Origin: Acidobacteriota bacterium
GTDB taxonomy: Bacteria > Acidobacteriota > UBA6911
Reading direction: 5' to 3'
DNA: 64,000 nt
NCBI GenBank assembly: GCA_012729555.1
Contig: JAAYCX010000040.1
Span: 87,199-151,198 of the forward strand
Of the stretch, positions 7,427 through 15,446 are shown one piece after another. The stretch's first letter is position 1. The number at the start of each line of letters is the position of its first letter. The position numbers and the translations under genes were made by a program. The notes beneath the pieces are model-generated. The model was given only the letters and a program-made list of their open reading frames with translations. It was not told the origin of the DNA and made no database searches.

Positions 7427-7879
7427 ATGGACCCCCTGGTATTTACCGATCCTGCCGTCGTCCCCACCGAGGAGGCGCTCTTCGCCCTCATCGGTCCCCG
7501 CCGGGCGCAGTGGAAAAGCCTGCTGGCGGGAATGTCGGAACGGTTTCCCGAGGCGGCGGGGGAGTGGCACTATTACCGCGACGGAAAGAGCTGGCTCTAC
7601 AAGATGGTCCGGAAGAAAAAGACCCTCTACTGGGCCGGCGTCGACGCCGACACCTTCCGCGTAACCTTCTATTTCGGCGACAGGGCGGAACCGTTGATCG
7701 AGAAGAGCCCGCTGCCCGAGTCGATCAAGGAGGAGTTCAGGACCGGGAAGCGTTTCGGGCGGATCCGCGCCGTCTCCATGAAGGTCCTGACCGCGCGCGA
7801 CGTGGACCACGCCCTCCTCCTGGCGGAGATCAGGCCAGGATCTGAGCCAGCCGGCGGCCGGTCATACGGCGCCAGATAG
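7427..7879 (+). CDS. DUF3788 family protein
   Basis: 150 residues; the ATG at 7427 has GAGGAG eight bases upstream. The sequence pattern (WKSLLAGM near residue 25, EWHYYRDGKSWLYKMVRKKK, WAGVDADTFRVTFYFGD, then KSPLPESIKEEF) is that of DUF3788, small soluble proteins of unknown role related in fold to YdhG/DUF1801 proteins. It begins 26 bp after the permease and may be co-transcribed. There is no signal peptide or membrane segment, so it is cytoplasmic. No enzymatic residues can be assigned. Confidence 0.75.
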   Translation: MDPLVFTDPAVVPTEEALFALIGPRRAQWKSLLAGMSERFPEAAGEWHYYRDGKSWLYKMVRKKKTLYWAGVDADTFRVTFYFGDRAEPLIEKSPLPESIKEEFRTGKRFGRIRAVSMKVLTARDVDHALLLAEIRPGSEPAGGRSYGAR

Positions 7880-7966
7880 TGGGGAATGTCAGATTCTTTT
7901 ACTCCCCCGTCGGCATTCTTTACAGGATTCCTGCTTTTACCGGCGCAGCAACCGATACTGCAATTA

Positions 7967-7981
7967 AATAAACAGTTTATT
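7967..7981 (+). repeat. Dyad AATAAA-CAG-TTTATT, candidate activator site
   Basis: A perfect 6-bp inverted repeat with a 3-base spacer in an AT-rich stretch. Its centre is about 73 bp upstream of the start site predicted for the sigma-54 promoter at 8021, the same offset as the nearer dyad upstream of the other sigma-54 promoter in this window, although the sequence differs. Confidence 0.4.
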
Positions 7982-8020
7982 ATCCAACACTTACAATCTC
8001 CGGGCGAGAGGATGGAATTC

Positions 8021-8035
8021 TGGACAGAATGTTGC
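8021..8035 (+). promoter_or_regulatory. Sigma-54 promoter of the PEP-CTERM gene
   Basis: TGGACAGAATGTTGC followed by T keeps the essential GG (8022-8023) and GC (8034-8035) at the correct spacing, with TGG and TTGCT conserved. The predicted start is near 8047, about 80 bases before the ATG. PEP-CTERM genes are commonly controlled by sigma-54 with a dedicated activator (PrsR type), which supports the reading. Confidence 0.65.
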
Positions 8036-8127
8036 TTTTCTTTTTGAGTTCAGATTCACTATTGGTTGGGTGCCTGGAGCGGAGCTGGGAACCGCCACAG
8101 CTTTTGCGCTCTTTTACGGGAGGATGA

Positions 8128-8784
8128 ATGCTCATACGAAAAATGTTACTCAATATCTTACTTACCGCCGGCCTCGCCATCGGCGCCAGCGGATTCAGCC
8201 ATGCGGATACGCTGTTCTCCGACAACTTTGATTCGGATAACGACGGCTCTTCGGCAAATTTTAGCGCGCTTCTCAAATGGACCGTTTCGGAGGGCACGAT
8301 CGACTACATCAAACATGGCGGTTGGGAACTCTCCTGCGATGGCAATGCCGGCGGCTGTCTCGATATGGACGGATCAACCGGCAATGCCGGCCGCATCACG
8401 ACGATTGACACGTTTAACCTGGCAGCCTATGAATGGTACTACCTGGAAGGACAGGTGTCCGGCAACCAGCGCGGGGGTTCGGCCGACTCGATCACATTCG
8501 GATTGTGGGATGTCGGAAGCGACAGTTCGCTGGCCACGGCAACTTGGGGCTCCATTGCCTACAACGCACCGTTTTCCGCATACTCATTCGGATTTTCGCC
8601 GGGAAGCGACTATATTGTCAGGCTGTATATTGAGGGAATCGGCGGAGACAACGTGGGACCCATTCTCGACAACGTTGTTTTCTTCGACACGACTGCCCCA
8701 ATCCCGGAGCCCGCATCGCTTGTGCTTCTGGGCACAGGACTGGGCGCAATCGGATTGGCCGCCTGGCGCCGAAAAAGGGCCTAA
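8128..8784 (+). CDS. PEP-CTERM sorting-domain protein
   Basis: 218 residues. The N-terminal signal peptide (MLIRKMLLNILLTAGLAIGA, cleavage after FSHA) and the C-terminal tripartite signal PIPEPASLVLLGTG...AWRRKRA, with its PEP motif, hydrophobic helix and basic end, mark a substrate of the exosortase/PEP-CTERM system, which processes proteins at the cell surface of exopolysaccharide producers. The middle (residues 28-190) looks like a beta-sandwich domain, rich in Gly, Ser, Asp, Trp and Tyr, starting with LFSDNFDSDNDG; it has two close cysteines near residue 75. GGGAGGATGA precedes the ATG. Codon and base use are clearly less GC-rich than in neighbouring genes, hinting at transfer. No exosortase is in the window, so the processing enzyme must be elsewhere. 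Confidence 0.88.
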   Translation: MLIRKMLLNILLTAGLAIGASGFSHADTLFSDNFDSDNDGSSANFSALLKWTVSEGTIDYIKHGGWELSCDGNAGGCLDMDGSTGNAGRITTIDTFNLAAYEWYYLEGQVSGNQRGGSADSITFGLWDVGSDSSLATATWGSIAYNAPFSAYSFGFSPGSDYIVRLYIEGIGGDNVGPILDNVVFFDTTAPIPEPASLVLLGTGLGAIGLAAWRRKRA

Positions 8785-8818
8785 GCCTCTCCGCGTCGCT
8801 GGATCACCGTCGACGGCT

Positions 8819-8856
8819 ATGGGCCGTGGGGGCGAGTTGATGCCCTCACGGCCCAT
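8819..8856 (+). terminator. Hairpin after the PEP-CTERM gene
   Basis: ATGGGCCGTG (8819-8828) pairs perfectly with CACGGCCCAT (8847-8856), and the loop contains a further GGGC/GCCC pairing. It lies 35 bp after the stop codon. There is no following T-run, so intrinsic termination is uncertain. Confidence 0.5.
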
Positions 8857-8917
8857 TCGCTTATCCGTTCGGTGAAAGTGAACCGGATCCAACGGCGGGA
8901 GCCCGGGCCGCCGACAA

Positions 8918-9430
8918 TCACCAACGCTCGTAACGGAGGAGTTCCCCGACGCTCTTGCGCTTGCGCTCCACGGGGGCGTCCGCGGCGAAACCCAGCGGGG
9001 TGAACACCAGCGGCTCGACCCCCTCGGGGAGGGCGAGGACCTCGCGCGCCGCCGCGGGGTCGAAGGCGGCGATCCAGCAGGTACCCAACCCCAGTTCGGT
9101 CGCGGCCAGGATCAGGTGGTCGAAGGCGATGGCGGCGTCGACATCGCCGTAGCTCTTCCCGTCCTGCCTGCGGCGCCAGGCGGCCTCGGTCTCGACGCAG
9201 ATGCAGAGGATCAGGGGGGGCTGGACGAACCAGTCGCGGGCGTAGATGCGGCCGAGCTCCGCCTCCCTTCCCTTCGTGCCGATGACGAGGATCCGGAAGG
9301 GCTGCCGGTTCACGGCCGTGGGGGCCGCGGCGGCCGCCTCCAGGACCTTTTGCACCATCTCCTCCGGGACCGGGTCGGGCCGGTAGGAGCGGCAGCTGTA
9401 GCGCGCGTGGGTCAGTTTTGCGAAATCCAT
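8918..9430 (-). CDS. Nitroreductase family protein
   Basis: 170 residues, typical for the short FMN-dependent nitroreductase fold. Visible family signatures are the N-terminal HARYSCRSYRPDPVPEEMV (FMN phosphate-binding Arg/Ser cluster), the AAPTAVNRQPFRILVI segment, DAAIAFDHLILAATELGLGTCWI (helix with flavin contacts) and the C-terminal PLGFAADAP. These enzymes reduce nitro compounds, quinones or enones with NAD(P)H, and the natural substrate is usually unknown. The ATG at 9430 is chosen because the family begins a few residues before the RYSCR motif. It is transcribed away from the superoxide dismutase gene, 143 bp distant. Confidence 0.88.
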   Translation of the reverse strand: MDFAKLTHARYSCRSYRPDPVPEEMVQKVLEAAAAAPTAVNRQPFRILVIGTKGREAELGRIYARDWFVQPPLILCICVETEAAWRRRQDGKSYGDVDAAIAFDHLILAATELGLGTCWIAAFDPAAAREVLALPEGVEPLVFTPLGFAADAPVERKRKSVGELLRYERW

Positions 9431-9573
9431 GAGGGGCCTCCCCGCCAACGACCGGTTCCGGTGATGACGTGATCGACGGAGCGAGGGTCTTGCCATCGCC
9501 CCGCCGGTTCGATTAAAGTTCAGGAAAGTCGAAACGGAAGTGTACACCCTTTGAAGGAGGGAGAAAAAGCCCC

Positions 9574-10287
9574 ATGAAAAACCGATGCAACGAAATACTC
9601 ACGGGAAAGATCACCCGACGGCAGGCGCTCCTGGGAACCGCGGGCGTCCTCCTCGCCGCTTCCGGCGCCGGGCTCCGTCCCGCCCGGGCCGCCGCGCACC
9701 CGCTCCCCCCCCTCCCCTATCCGAAGGACGCGCTGGAACCGGTGATCTCGGCCCGCACCCTCGAATTCCATCACGGCAAGCACCACCAGGGCTATGTCAA
9801 CAACCTCAACAATCTCATCGCCGGAACCCCCCTGGAGGGCCTGCCCCTGGAGCAGATCGTGACCCGGAGCGCCAAAAATTCCGGCCAGGCGGGCCTATTC
9901 AACAACGCGGCCCAGGTGTGGAACCACACCTTCTTCTGGAACAGCCTCAAGCCGGGCGGGTGCGCCCTGCCCGCGGAGCTGGCCGATGCCGTAAGCCGCA
10001 GCTTCGGCGGTCTCGACGGCCTCAAGAAGGAACTGGGGCAGGCGGCCGCCTCGCAGTTCGGCAGCGGATGGGCCTGGCTGGTCAAGGAAGGGGGCCGGCT
10101 GAAAGTCACCAAAACGGCCAACGCCCACACGCCGCTCGAGGAGGGGGTGACACCGCTTCTGACCATCGACGTCTGGGAGCACGCCTACTACCTCGACTAC
10201 CAGAACCGCCGCGCGGATTACGCCGCGGCCGTCATGGACAAGCTCCTCAACTGGGAATTCGCCCTGGAGAATTTCCGCCGCGGATAG
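9574..10287 (+). CDS. sodB: Tat-exported iron superoxide dismutase
   Basis: 237 residues, about 40 longer than cytoplasmic enzymes because of an N-terminal twin-arginine signal: TRRQALLG at residues 14-21 followed by a hydrophobic stretch and an Ala-rich cleavage region near residue 41. The mature enzyme has the metal ligands in FHHGKHH, WNHTFFW and DVWEHAYY, and the AAQVWNHTFFW context with Gln before the second His is the Fe-type signature (Mn enzymes place the Gln later). It converts superoxide to oxygen and peroxide, here in the periplasm. AAGGAGG before the ATG supports the start. Export through Tat implies that it folds with its metal in the cytoplasm first. It stands next to two Hsp20 genes in a stress-related group. 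Confidence 0.92.
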   Translation: MKNRCNEILTGKITRRQALLGTAGVLLAASGAGLRPARAAAHPLPPLPYPKDALEPVISARTLEFHHGKHHQGYVNNLNNLIAGTPLEGLPLEQIVTRSAKNSGQAGLFNNAAQVWNHTFFWNSLKPGGCALPAELADAVSRSFGGLDGLKKELGQAAASQFGSGWAWLVKEGGRLKVTKTANAHTPLEEGVTPLLTIDVWEHAYYLDYQNRRADYAAAVMDKLLNWEFALENFRRG

Positions 10288-10378
10288 CCTCCGGGAGGCG
10301 GGCCGGCGGTTGCGCCCCGGCCCGCCCCCGCCCCTTGTGAAAAGCCCTCCCGCCCGAAGAGATTTCGCACCCGCCCGT

Positions 10379-10407
10379 TTGACAAAAGGGCGCCCTGAAC
10401 TTAAAAA
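10379..10407 (+). promoter_or_regulatory. Promoter of the hsp20 pair
   Basis: TTGACA (10379-10384), 17 bp, then TAAAAA (10402-10407). The -35 is perfect and the -10 partial. No CIRCE element is visible in the leader. Confidence 0.5.
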
Positions 10408-10461
10408 AATTAGCGGATGTTCGAGATAAACCAGATCGAATGTGCTATGGAGGTGCAACCC

Positions 10462-10932
10462 ATGAGTCTCGTATCTTTCGATGTTTTCGACGAAATGGAG
10501 AGGATGCGGAGGGAAATCGACAGGATCCTGGGAGAGGACAGGACCTCCTCCTGGAGCTTCCCCTTCTCCAGGATCTCCTTTCTTCCCGGCCGCGCCTACC
10601 GCTCCTACCCGCTGATGAACATCGGCGAGGATCAGGACAACTTCTACGTCGACGCCCTGGCACCGGGGCTCGACCGGGATACGCTCGGCGTGTCCGTGAC
10701 CGGCGACCAGCTGGTGATTTCGGGGGAGAAGAAGCCGCTGCCCAGGAGCGTGAATACGGAGCTGGTGCACCGCAGCGAACGCTCGGCGGGAAAATTCTCA
10801 CGGACCCTGTCCCTTTCCTCGGCGGTCGACAGCGGGAAAGTGGAGGCGGCCTACGTGGACGGGGTTCTCAAGATCGTCCTGCCCAAACTGGAAGCCGCGA
10901 AGCCGAAGCAGATCGCGGTGAAGGTGGGCTGA
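10462..10932 (+). CDS. Small heat-shock protein, Hsp20 family
   Basis: 156 residues with a central alpha-crystallin domain (about 50-150): YPLMNIGEDQDNFYVDALAPG opening, GDQLVISGEKK, the FSRTLSLSSAVDSGKVEAAY strands and the GVLKIVLPK closing motif. The N-terminal arm (MSLVSFDVFDEMERMRREID) is the usual oligomerisation segment. It is an ATP-independent holdase that keeps unfolding proteins soluble in the cytoplasm. The ATG at 10462 is chosen over upstream in-frame ATGs because TGGAGG lies eight bases before it. A second Hsp20 gene follows after 34 bp and is surely co-transcribed; such pairs often form mixed oligomers. Confidence 0.92.
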   Translation: MSLVSFDVFDEMERMRREIDRILGEDRTSSWSFPFSRISFLPGRAYRSYPLMNIGEDQDNFYVDALAPGLDRDTLGVSVTGDQLVISGEKKPLPRSVNTELVHRSERSAGKFSRTLSLSSAVDSGKVEAAYVDGVLKIVLPKLEAAKPKQIAVKVG

Positions 10933-10966
10933 AACAAGGAGTTCAATAACGAGGAGGACCGAAACC

Positions 10967-11380
10967 ATGACCGAGAAAACCGTCGCTCTGACCACCGACA
11001 ACAAAGGCGTTCCGGCCTCGGCCGGCGAAAAATCCCTCGCCACCCGGGACGATACCCTCTATATCGCCCCTCCGGTGGACATCTTCGAAACGGAAGACGC
11101 CCTGACCGTCGTAGCGGACCTTCCGGGGGTCCCCAGGGGCGCCGTGGATATCCGGGTCGAGGACAGCATTCTCACCATCAAGGGACGGGCCCAATACACC
11201 CCGTCGGGCCAGGCCCTGCGCGAGGAATTCGGCCTGCAGGGATACTTCCGGCAGTTTCAGCTGAGCGATACCGTGGACCAGGACCGGATAACGGCCGAGT
11301 GCAGAAACGGGGTGCTGACCATCACCCTGCCCAAGGCGGAGAAGAGCAAACCGAGGCAGATCGAGGTGAAGGTGGGATGA
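10967..11380 (+). CDS. Small heat-shock protein, Hsp20 family (second)
   Basis: 137 residues. The alpha-crystallin domain runs from about residue 36 (APPVDIFETEDALTVVADLPG) to the NGVLTITLPKAE motif, ending in KPRQIEVKVG, almost the same C-terminus as the preceding paralogue (KPKQIAVKVG). The N-terminal arm is different and more polar, so the two proteins probably have distinct assembly or client preferences. GAGGAGG precedes the ATG. It shares the promoter of the first Hsp20 gene, and the next gene (coaE) points the other way. Confidence 0.92.
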   Translation: MTEKTVALTTDNKGVPASAGEKSLATRDDTLYIAPPVDIFETEDALTVVADLPGVPRGAVDIRVEDSILTIKGRAQYTPSGQALREEFGLQGYFRQFQLSDTVDQDRITAECRNGVLTITLPKAEKSKPRQIEVKVG

Positions 11381-11408
11381 CCTCGGGCGGGAGAGGCGGG
11401 GCTCCCCC

Positions 11409-12032
11409 TCACGCCCCGCCTTTCCGGCTTCGCTCGTGCCGCACGAGATCCCGGTAGATGGCCGACACCTGTTCCCGCGTCTCGGCGAACGTTCCCGAGG
11501 TGTCGATCGTGTAGTGGGCCAGCCTCTTCTTCTCCTCGATCGGCATCTGGGAATCCATCCTGGCTTTGGCCTGGACCTCCGTCAACCCGCTCCGCTGCAT
11601 GAGGCGACTGAGCTGCAGCACGGGGTCGCAGGCGACCACGATCAGGAATTCAAACCTGCGGTACCCTCCCGTTTCCACCATCAGGGCCGCGTCCACGATC
11701 AGGATGCCGTCGGGGGTTTCCCGTTCCAGTTCCGCGATGCGCCGCTCGATCTCGGCGTCCACCATCGGGTGCGTGATCCGGTTGAGCTGCCGCCGCTTTT
11801 TCTCGTCGGAAAACACGATATTCCCGAGCCGCCCGCGGTCGATCCGCCCCTCGGGGTCCAGGATTCCGCCCCCGAACGAGTCCACGATCCGGCGGTAGGA
11901 GTCCGTCCCCCGCTCGAGCAGGCAGTGGGCCACCCGGTCCGCGTCGATGACGCGCGCCCCCATCCGGGCGAACGCCTGGGCGGCGGAGCTTTTTCCGGAC
12001 GCGATGTTTCCCGTCAGTCCCACGTGCAGCAT
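11409..12032 (-). CDS. coaE: Dephospho-CoA kinase
   Basis: 207 residues, the standard length. The P-loop GLTGNIASGKSS is at residues 5-16, followed by the DADRVAH motif and THPMVDAEIERR, all diagnostic for CoaE, which phosphorylates the 3'-hydroxyl of dephospho-CoA in the last step of coenzyme A synthesis. The C-terminal QMPIEEKKRLAHYTIDTSG matches the lid/adenine region. The ATG at 12032 is taken because MLHVGLTG is the normal N-terminus. It is the last gene of a long leftward gene run and begins 28 bp after the beta-propeller gene. Confidence 0.95.
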   Translation of the reverse strand: MLHVGLTGNIASGKSSAAQAFARMGARVIDADRVAHCLLERGTDSYRRIVDSFGGGILDPEGRIDRGRLGNIVFSDEKKRRQLNRITHPMVDAEIERRIAELERETPDGILIVDAALMVETGGYRRFEFLIVVACDPVLQLSRLMQRSGLTEVQAKARMDSQMPIEEKKRLAHYTIDTSGTFAETREQVSAIYRDLVRHERSRKGGA

Positions 12033-12060
12033 GGGTCCATCATAGCACAGCGCAGGGGGC

Positions 12061-13032
12061 TCAGGGCGCTTCGGCGGGCACGTCGGCGATGAGGACGCTG
12101 TTGGTGGCCTCGCTGACCACGTAGACGGTCCGGTTGTCCGGGGCCACCAGGATGTCGGTCGAACCCTTGTCGATGTCGAAGGTCCGGCCGGACAGGCTGC
12201 TGAGATCGGCCGGGAGAACCGAGACCGTGCGGCTCTGGGCGTTGATGACGAACACCCGTTTCCCGTCGGGGCTGACCGCAACGCCGAAGGGCATCTTCCC
12301 GATCGGGACCGTGACCAGGACGCGCAGCAGTTCCGCGTCGATGATCGACAGGTCGTGGGAGCGGCTGTTGGCGACGAAGAGCCGTTTCCCGTCGGGCGTG
12401 ATGGCGATGCCGTCCGGCCCCTCCCCGACCGGGATCTTCGCGGTCACGGAGGGGCCGGCCGGGTCCACGACCCACACTTCGTTGTCCCCCCCCATCAGCA
12501 CGAACACCCTCTCGGTGGTCGGACTCACCGCGATGCCGAAGGGGCTCACCCCCAGCCCGACACTCCCCACCATGCGCCGCTGGCGCAGGTCGAGGACATG
12601 CAGCCGGCCGTTCCGGCTCCGGCCGTAATCCACCACGTAGGCATTGTAGCCCCGGGCGCCCACGGCCACCGAGTTCGGCCGCGCGCCCGCGGGAACATCC
12701 GCCAACACCTGGAAGGAGTCCAGGTCGATCATGGCCACGGTGCCCGAATCCATGCAGGCCACCAGGGCGGTTTTCCCCCCGTCGGCGAGGGCGAGACCCA
12801 GGGGCGCGCCGCCGGCGTCCATCCTCCGGGTCACGATCCGCTTTTCCAGGTCCACCTCCAGCAGTTCGTCCGTGGCGTAGGAGGTCGCATAGAGCTTCGT
12901 GCCGTCGGGGCCGAGCGCGATGAAATTGGGCGCCTTCCCGATCTTCCGGATCCGTTCGGTCTCCCCTCCGCCGGCAAGAACGGGCAGCAACAGAAGCGAC
13001 AGAAGAATGAACGCCGTGCCTTGTCTCCTCAC
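12061..13032 (-). CDS. Exported YVTN/YncE-like beta-propeller protein
   Basis: 323 residues. The GTG at 13032 is preferred to the one at 13038 because GGGGGAG then sits at proper spacing and a basic-hydrophobic signal peptide follows (RRQGTAFILLSLLLLPVLAG). The mature protein repeats about seven blades of roughly 42 residues with the typical phrases PNFIALGPDGTKLYATS, PFGIAVSPTTERVFVL, PDGIAITPDGKRLFVANS and PFGVAVSPDGKRVFVINA, as in YVTN/YncE propellers. These bind ligands, nucleic acid or partner proteins in the periplasm; no active site is evident. The upstream methyltransferase stop codon overlaps its ribosome site, so the two are translationally linked, but their pathway relation is unclear. 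Confidence 0.85.
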   Translation of the reverse strand: MRRQGTAFILLSLLLLPVLAGGGETERIRKIGKAPNFIALGPDGTKLYATSYATDELLEVDLEKRIVTRRMDAGGAPLGLALADGGKTALVACMDSGTVAMIDLDSFQVLADVPAGARPNSVAVGARGYNAYVVDYGRSRNGRLHVLDLRQRRMVGSVGLGVSPFGIAVSPTTERVFVLMGGDNEVWVVDPAGPSVTAKIPVGEGPDGIAITPDGKRLFVANSRSHDLSIIDAELLRVLVTVPIGKMPFGVAVSPDGKRVFVINAQSRTVSVLPADLSSLSGRTFDIDKGSTDILVAPDNRTVYVVSEATNSVLIADVPAEAP

Positions 13033-13044
13033 ACCCACTCCCCC

Positions 13045-13788
13045 CTATTTCGTAGCGGCGATGATACCGAAGACTCCCGAATGCCGCGCCCGGGGAGTAT
13101 TCAGCTCCTGAACGATCACCTGGCGGAATCCCGAACGGAAAAGCAGAGCGATCACTTCCTCCCTGTCGGGGTAGACGGCCCTGGCCTCGACGGGGTTTTT
13201 CTGGACGAACCGCAGGTGCGCCCTCCGCCAGAGGCCGACGGGCGACGTCCGCGCCGATCCGGGTTCCAGGTACTCCCCGAGGATCAGATGCCCGTCCCGG
13301 GCCAGAATTCTCATCGCCTCCCCCAGGTACTGCTCCGGGGGGTGCCGGTGGAGATCGAACACGGAAACCGCCAGTTCCGCGTGCCCGTCCGGGACCGGCA
13401 GGCGCGGTTCCTGGAAATGCCGGAACTCCACGATCTGCTCGAGACCGAGGTGAGCCGCCCGCTGCTTGGCGCGTTCCAGCAGGGTGATGTTGGTGTCGAA
13501 GGAGTAGATCCGCCCGTGAAACGGTTTCCTCCCCGCCAGTCTCAGCGCGAAGGCGGCGGTGTCGGTCAACAGGTCGACCACACGGATCCTGCCCGTCTGG
13601 ACCACGAAATCGGCGATCTGGTCCAGGGCGAGGTAGTAGTCGAGGCCCGTCCTCCACCGGAAATAGTGCGCCACCCCCTCCTCGTAGCCGTCGATCTTGC
13701 CCGGGAGGCCGGACAGGAGGGGACGGGGCCGGGGAGGGGTAAAATCGAATTTTTTCTGTTTTTCCGCGGCCGGGGCTTCGTTCTTCAC
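13045..13788 (-). CDS. Class I SAM-dependent methyltransferase
   Basis: 247 residues starting at GTG 13788, which overlaps the stop of the upstream glycosyltransferase gene as GTGA. A Rossmann-type methyltransferase core can be followed: VVDLLTDTAAFALRLAG (motif I position, but with the usual Gly-x-Gly replaced by Thr-Asp-Thr), IYSFDTNITLLERAKQRA (motif II), VEFRHFQEPRLPVPDGHAEL and MRILARDGHLILGEYL. The unusual motif I may mean altered SAM binding. The C-terminal FRSGFRQVIVQEL fits the last strands. The overlap with the glycosyltransferase suggests a joint role, perhaps in modifying an envelope glycan or lipid; that is inference. Substrate unknown. Confidence 0.75.
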   Translation of the reverse strand: MKNEAPAAEKQKKFDFTPPRPRPLLSGLPGKIDGYEEGVAHYFRWRTGLDYYLALDQIADFVVQTGRIRVVDLLTDTAAFALRLAGRKPFHGRIYSFDTNITLLERAKQRAAHLGLEQIVEFRHFQEPRLPVPDGHAELAVSVFDLHRHPPEQYLGEAMRILARDGHLILGEYLEPGSARTSPVGLWRRAHLRFVQKNPVEARAVYPDREEVIALLFRSGFRQVIVQELNTPRARHSGVFGIIAATK

Positions 13789-15446
13789 GGGTATCGCTCA
13801 ACCATGTTGGTCCGCAGTTTCCGGCGGTACAGCGCCAGGTGTTCCGTATCCACGACTACAGTATAGTGAGTGCGAATCCGGGGATCCATCATAATGCGCT
13901 CCCAGACGGCGTCCCCCTTCTCGGAGCACAGCCACCCGACCTCCCGCACCGGGTCGCTGGCCGCCCTGTGCCAGCGGGCGCCCCCCCCTTCGTTGTAGAC
14001 GAATTCGCTCACCCGCAGCCCCGAATCGTAGACCAGCGGCGCCTGCCGGCCCATATCGACCAGGATCTTCGCGCCGTCGTAATGCCGCCGCAGGTAGCCG
14101 AGGACCTCTTCCCTTTCCGGCTCGATGAAGGCGTGTTCCAGCGTCTCCGACATCATGGGGAGGTTTTCCCGCCCGAGCGGGGGCACGGCCATCCCCGCCA
14201 CGAGGAGGAGGAGCAGCGCCGCCGCGTGCCCCCCCCCGAGGCGTGCCGCCGCATACAGGACCAGGCCCAGGACGGGGAGCGCGGCCGCCCCCGGTCCCGG
14301 GGCCAGCATCCCGGCGGGATCCCGGAGGTAGGTGACCCACGACACCCAGGGGAGAAGGGCGACGAGGAGCAGGAGCAGCGGCAGGGCGAGGGTGCGGACC
14401 CTTGCCGACCGGACGGCCAGCCCGGCGAACACGGCCACGGCGGGCAGAAGCAGGACGGAATAGCGCAGCCGGTACACGTGCCCCCAGTAAAGGGCGGCGA
14501 TGTTGATGAGGGACGGGACCCAGAGCAGCACGAGGGGCGCCCGTTCCCAAAACCGGCTTCGGTCCCGCACGGCGACCAGGACCCCGAGGCCGGCCACGAG
14601 GAGGAGGAGGAGCGTCGCCATCTGCTCGACCTCCGCCAGGTGGTACAGGAGCGAAAGAAACGGCCTCCCGTGCGTCAGGTAGGGGTTCGGGTTCCCCGCC
14701 GCGACCCGGTTGAAGAAGACGTCCCCCAGCCGCATGAAAATGTAGCCGAAATGCGCGAGCGCGGGGAGCGCGAAAACCGCGAGGAAAACCGCCGCCGCCC
14801 TCAGCGCCCGCGGGCGCGGGATGCGGCGCGTCCAGCCGTCGGCCAAAAGCAGCGCGACGATCCCGGCGATCAGCCCCCACCCCTCGTAGCGGCACATCCC
14901 CGCCAGGGCGGTCCAGACCGCGGCCGCCCACGGCATGCGCGAGTGGTCGGAGGCGCGCCACTCGAGCAGCCGGTCGAGCGCCAGCAGAAACAGCGCCATG
15001 AACACCGGTTCGGTCAGCGGGCAGCTCTGGAGGTAGAGCAGGTTGGGGTTGGCGACGAGCAGGACCGCCGAAAACAGGGCCGCCGCCCCGGACCCCGTGA
15101 CCCGGAGCGATATCCGGTAAACCAGCGCGCCGCTGAGGGCGAAGCCAAGCACCGAGATCAGGCTGGGGAGGAGGCCGGACCGGTACTGGGCGTCGAAAAG
15201 GACGAACGGGAGGTACAGCAGGTGGATAAGGGGGAGCCACTGGGCCCCCATCTGGGCGTATCCCGGTTCGAGGGCGTCCACGATCCGTCGCGCCACCAGC
15301 AGGTGGGCCTTGGCGTCGTAGTGGGCCACGGTCAGGCCCCGGGAATAGTAGTACGCGAGAAAGAGGGCGCCGATCCCCAGCCCCGCCAGGAAAACATACC
15401 TCGGCACGCCCCCGCCGCCGCTCCCGGGCAAAAGCTTCCGCAGCAT
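13785..15446 (-). CDS. Multi-pass membrane glycosyltransferase (GT-C/ArnT-like)
   Basis: 553 residues with about eleven hydrophobic helices and a soluble C-terminal domain of about 120 residues. The first periplasmic loop carries HYDAKAHLLVARRIVDALEPG with an Asp pair region and is followed by WLPLIHLLYLPFV, a layout seen in GT39/GT83-type transferases that use polyprenyl-phosphate sugars at the outer face of the inner membrane. LCPLTEP-type and MCRYEGWG phrases also recur in this group. The ATG at 15446 overlaps the asnS stop (TGATG), so the two genes are coupled; the 3' end overlaps the methyltransferase start. The acceptor could be lipid A, a glycan or a protein; nothing in the window decides it. 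Confidence 0.75.
   Translation of the reverse strand: MLRKLLPGSGGGGVPRYVFLAGLGIGALFLAYYYSRGLTVAHYDAKAHLLVARRIVDALEPGYAQMGAQWLPLIHLLYLPFVLFDAQYRSGLLPSLISVLGFALSGALVYRISLRVTGSGAAALFSAVLLVANPNLLYLQSCPLTEPVFMALFLLALDRLLEWRASDHSRMPWAAAVWTALAGMCRYEGWGLIAGIVALLLADGWTRRIPRPRALRAAAVFLAVFALPALAHFGYIFMRLGDVFFNRVAAGNPNPYLTHGRPFLSLLYHLAEVEQMATLLLLLVAGLGVLVAVRDRSRFWERAPLVLLWVPSLINIAALYWGHVYRLRYSVLLLPAVAVFAGLAVRSARVRTLALPLLLLLVALLPWVSWVTYLRDPAGMLAPGPGAAALPVLGLVLYAAARLGGGHAAALLLLLVAGMAVPPLGRENLPMMSETLEHAFIEPEREEVLGYLRRHYDGAKILVDMGRQAPLVYDSGLRVSEFVYNEGGGARWHRAASDPVREVGWLCSEKGDAVWERIMMDPRIRTHYTVVVDTEHLALYRRKLRTNMVERYP

Noticed and set aside
8128..8784. Treating the PEP-CTERM gene and neighbours as a mobile element
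   Set aside because: Base composition is lower, but there are no transposase, integrase or terminal repeats on either side.
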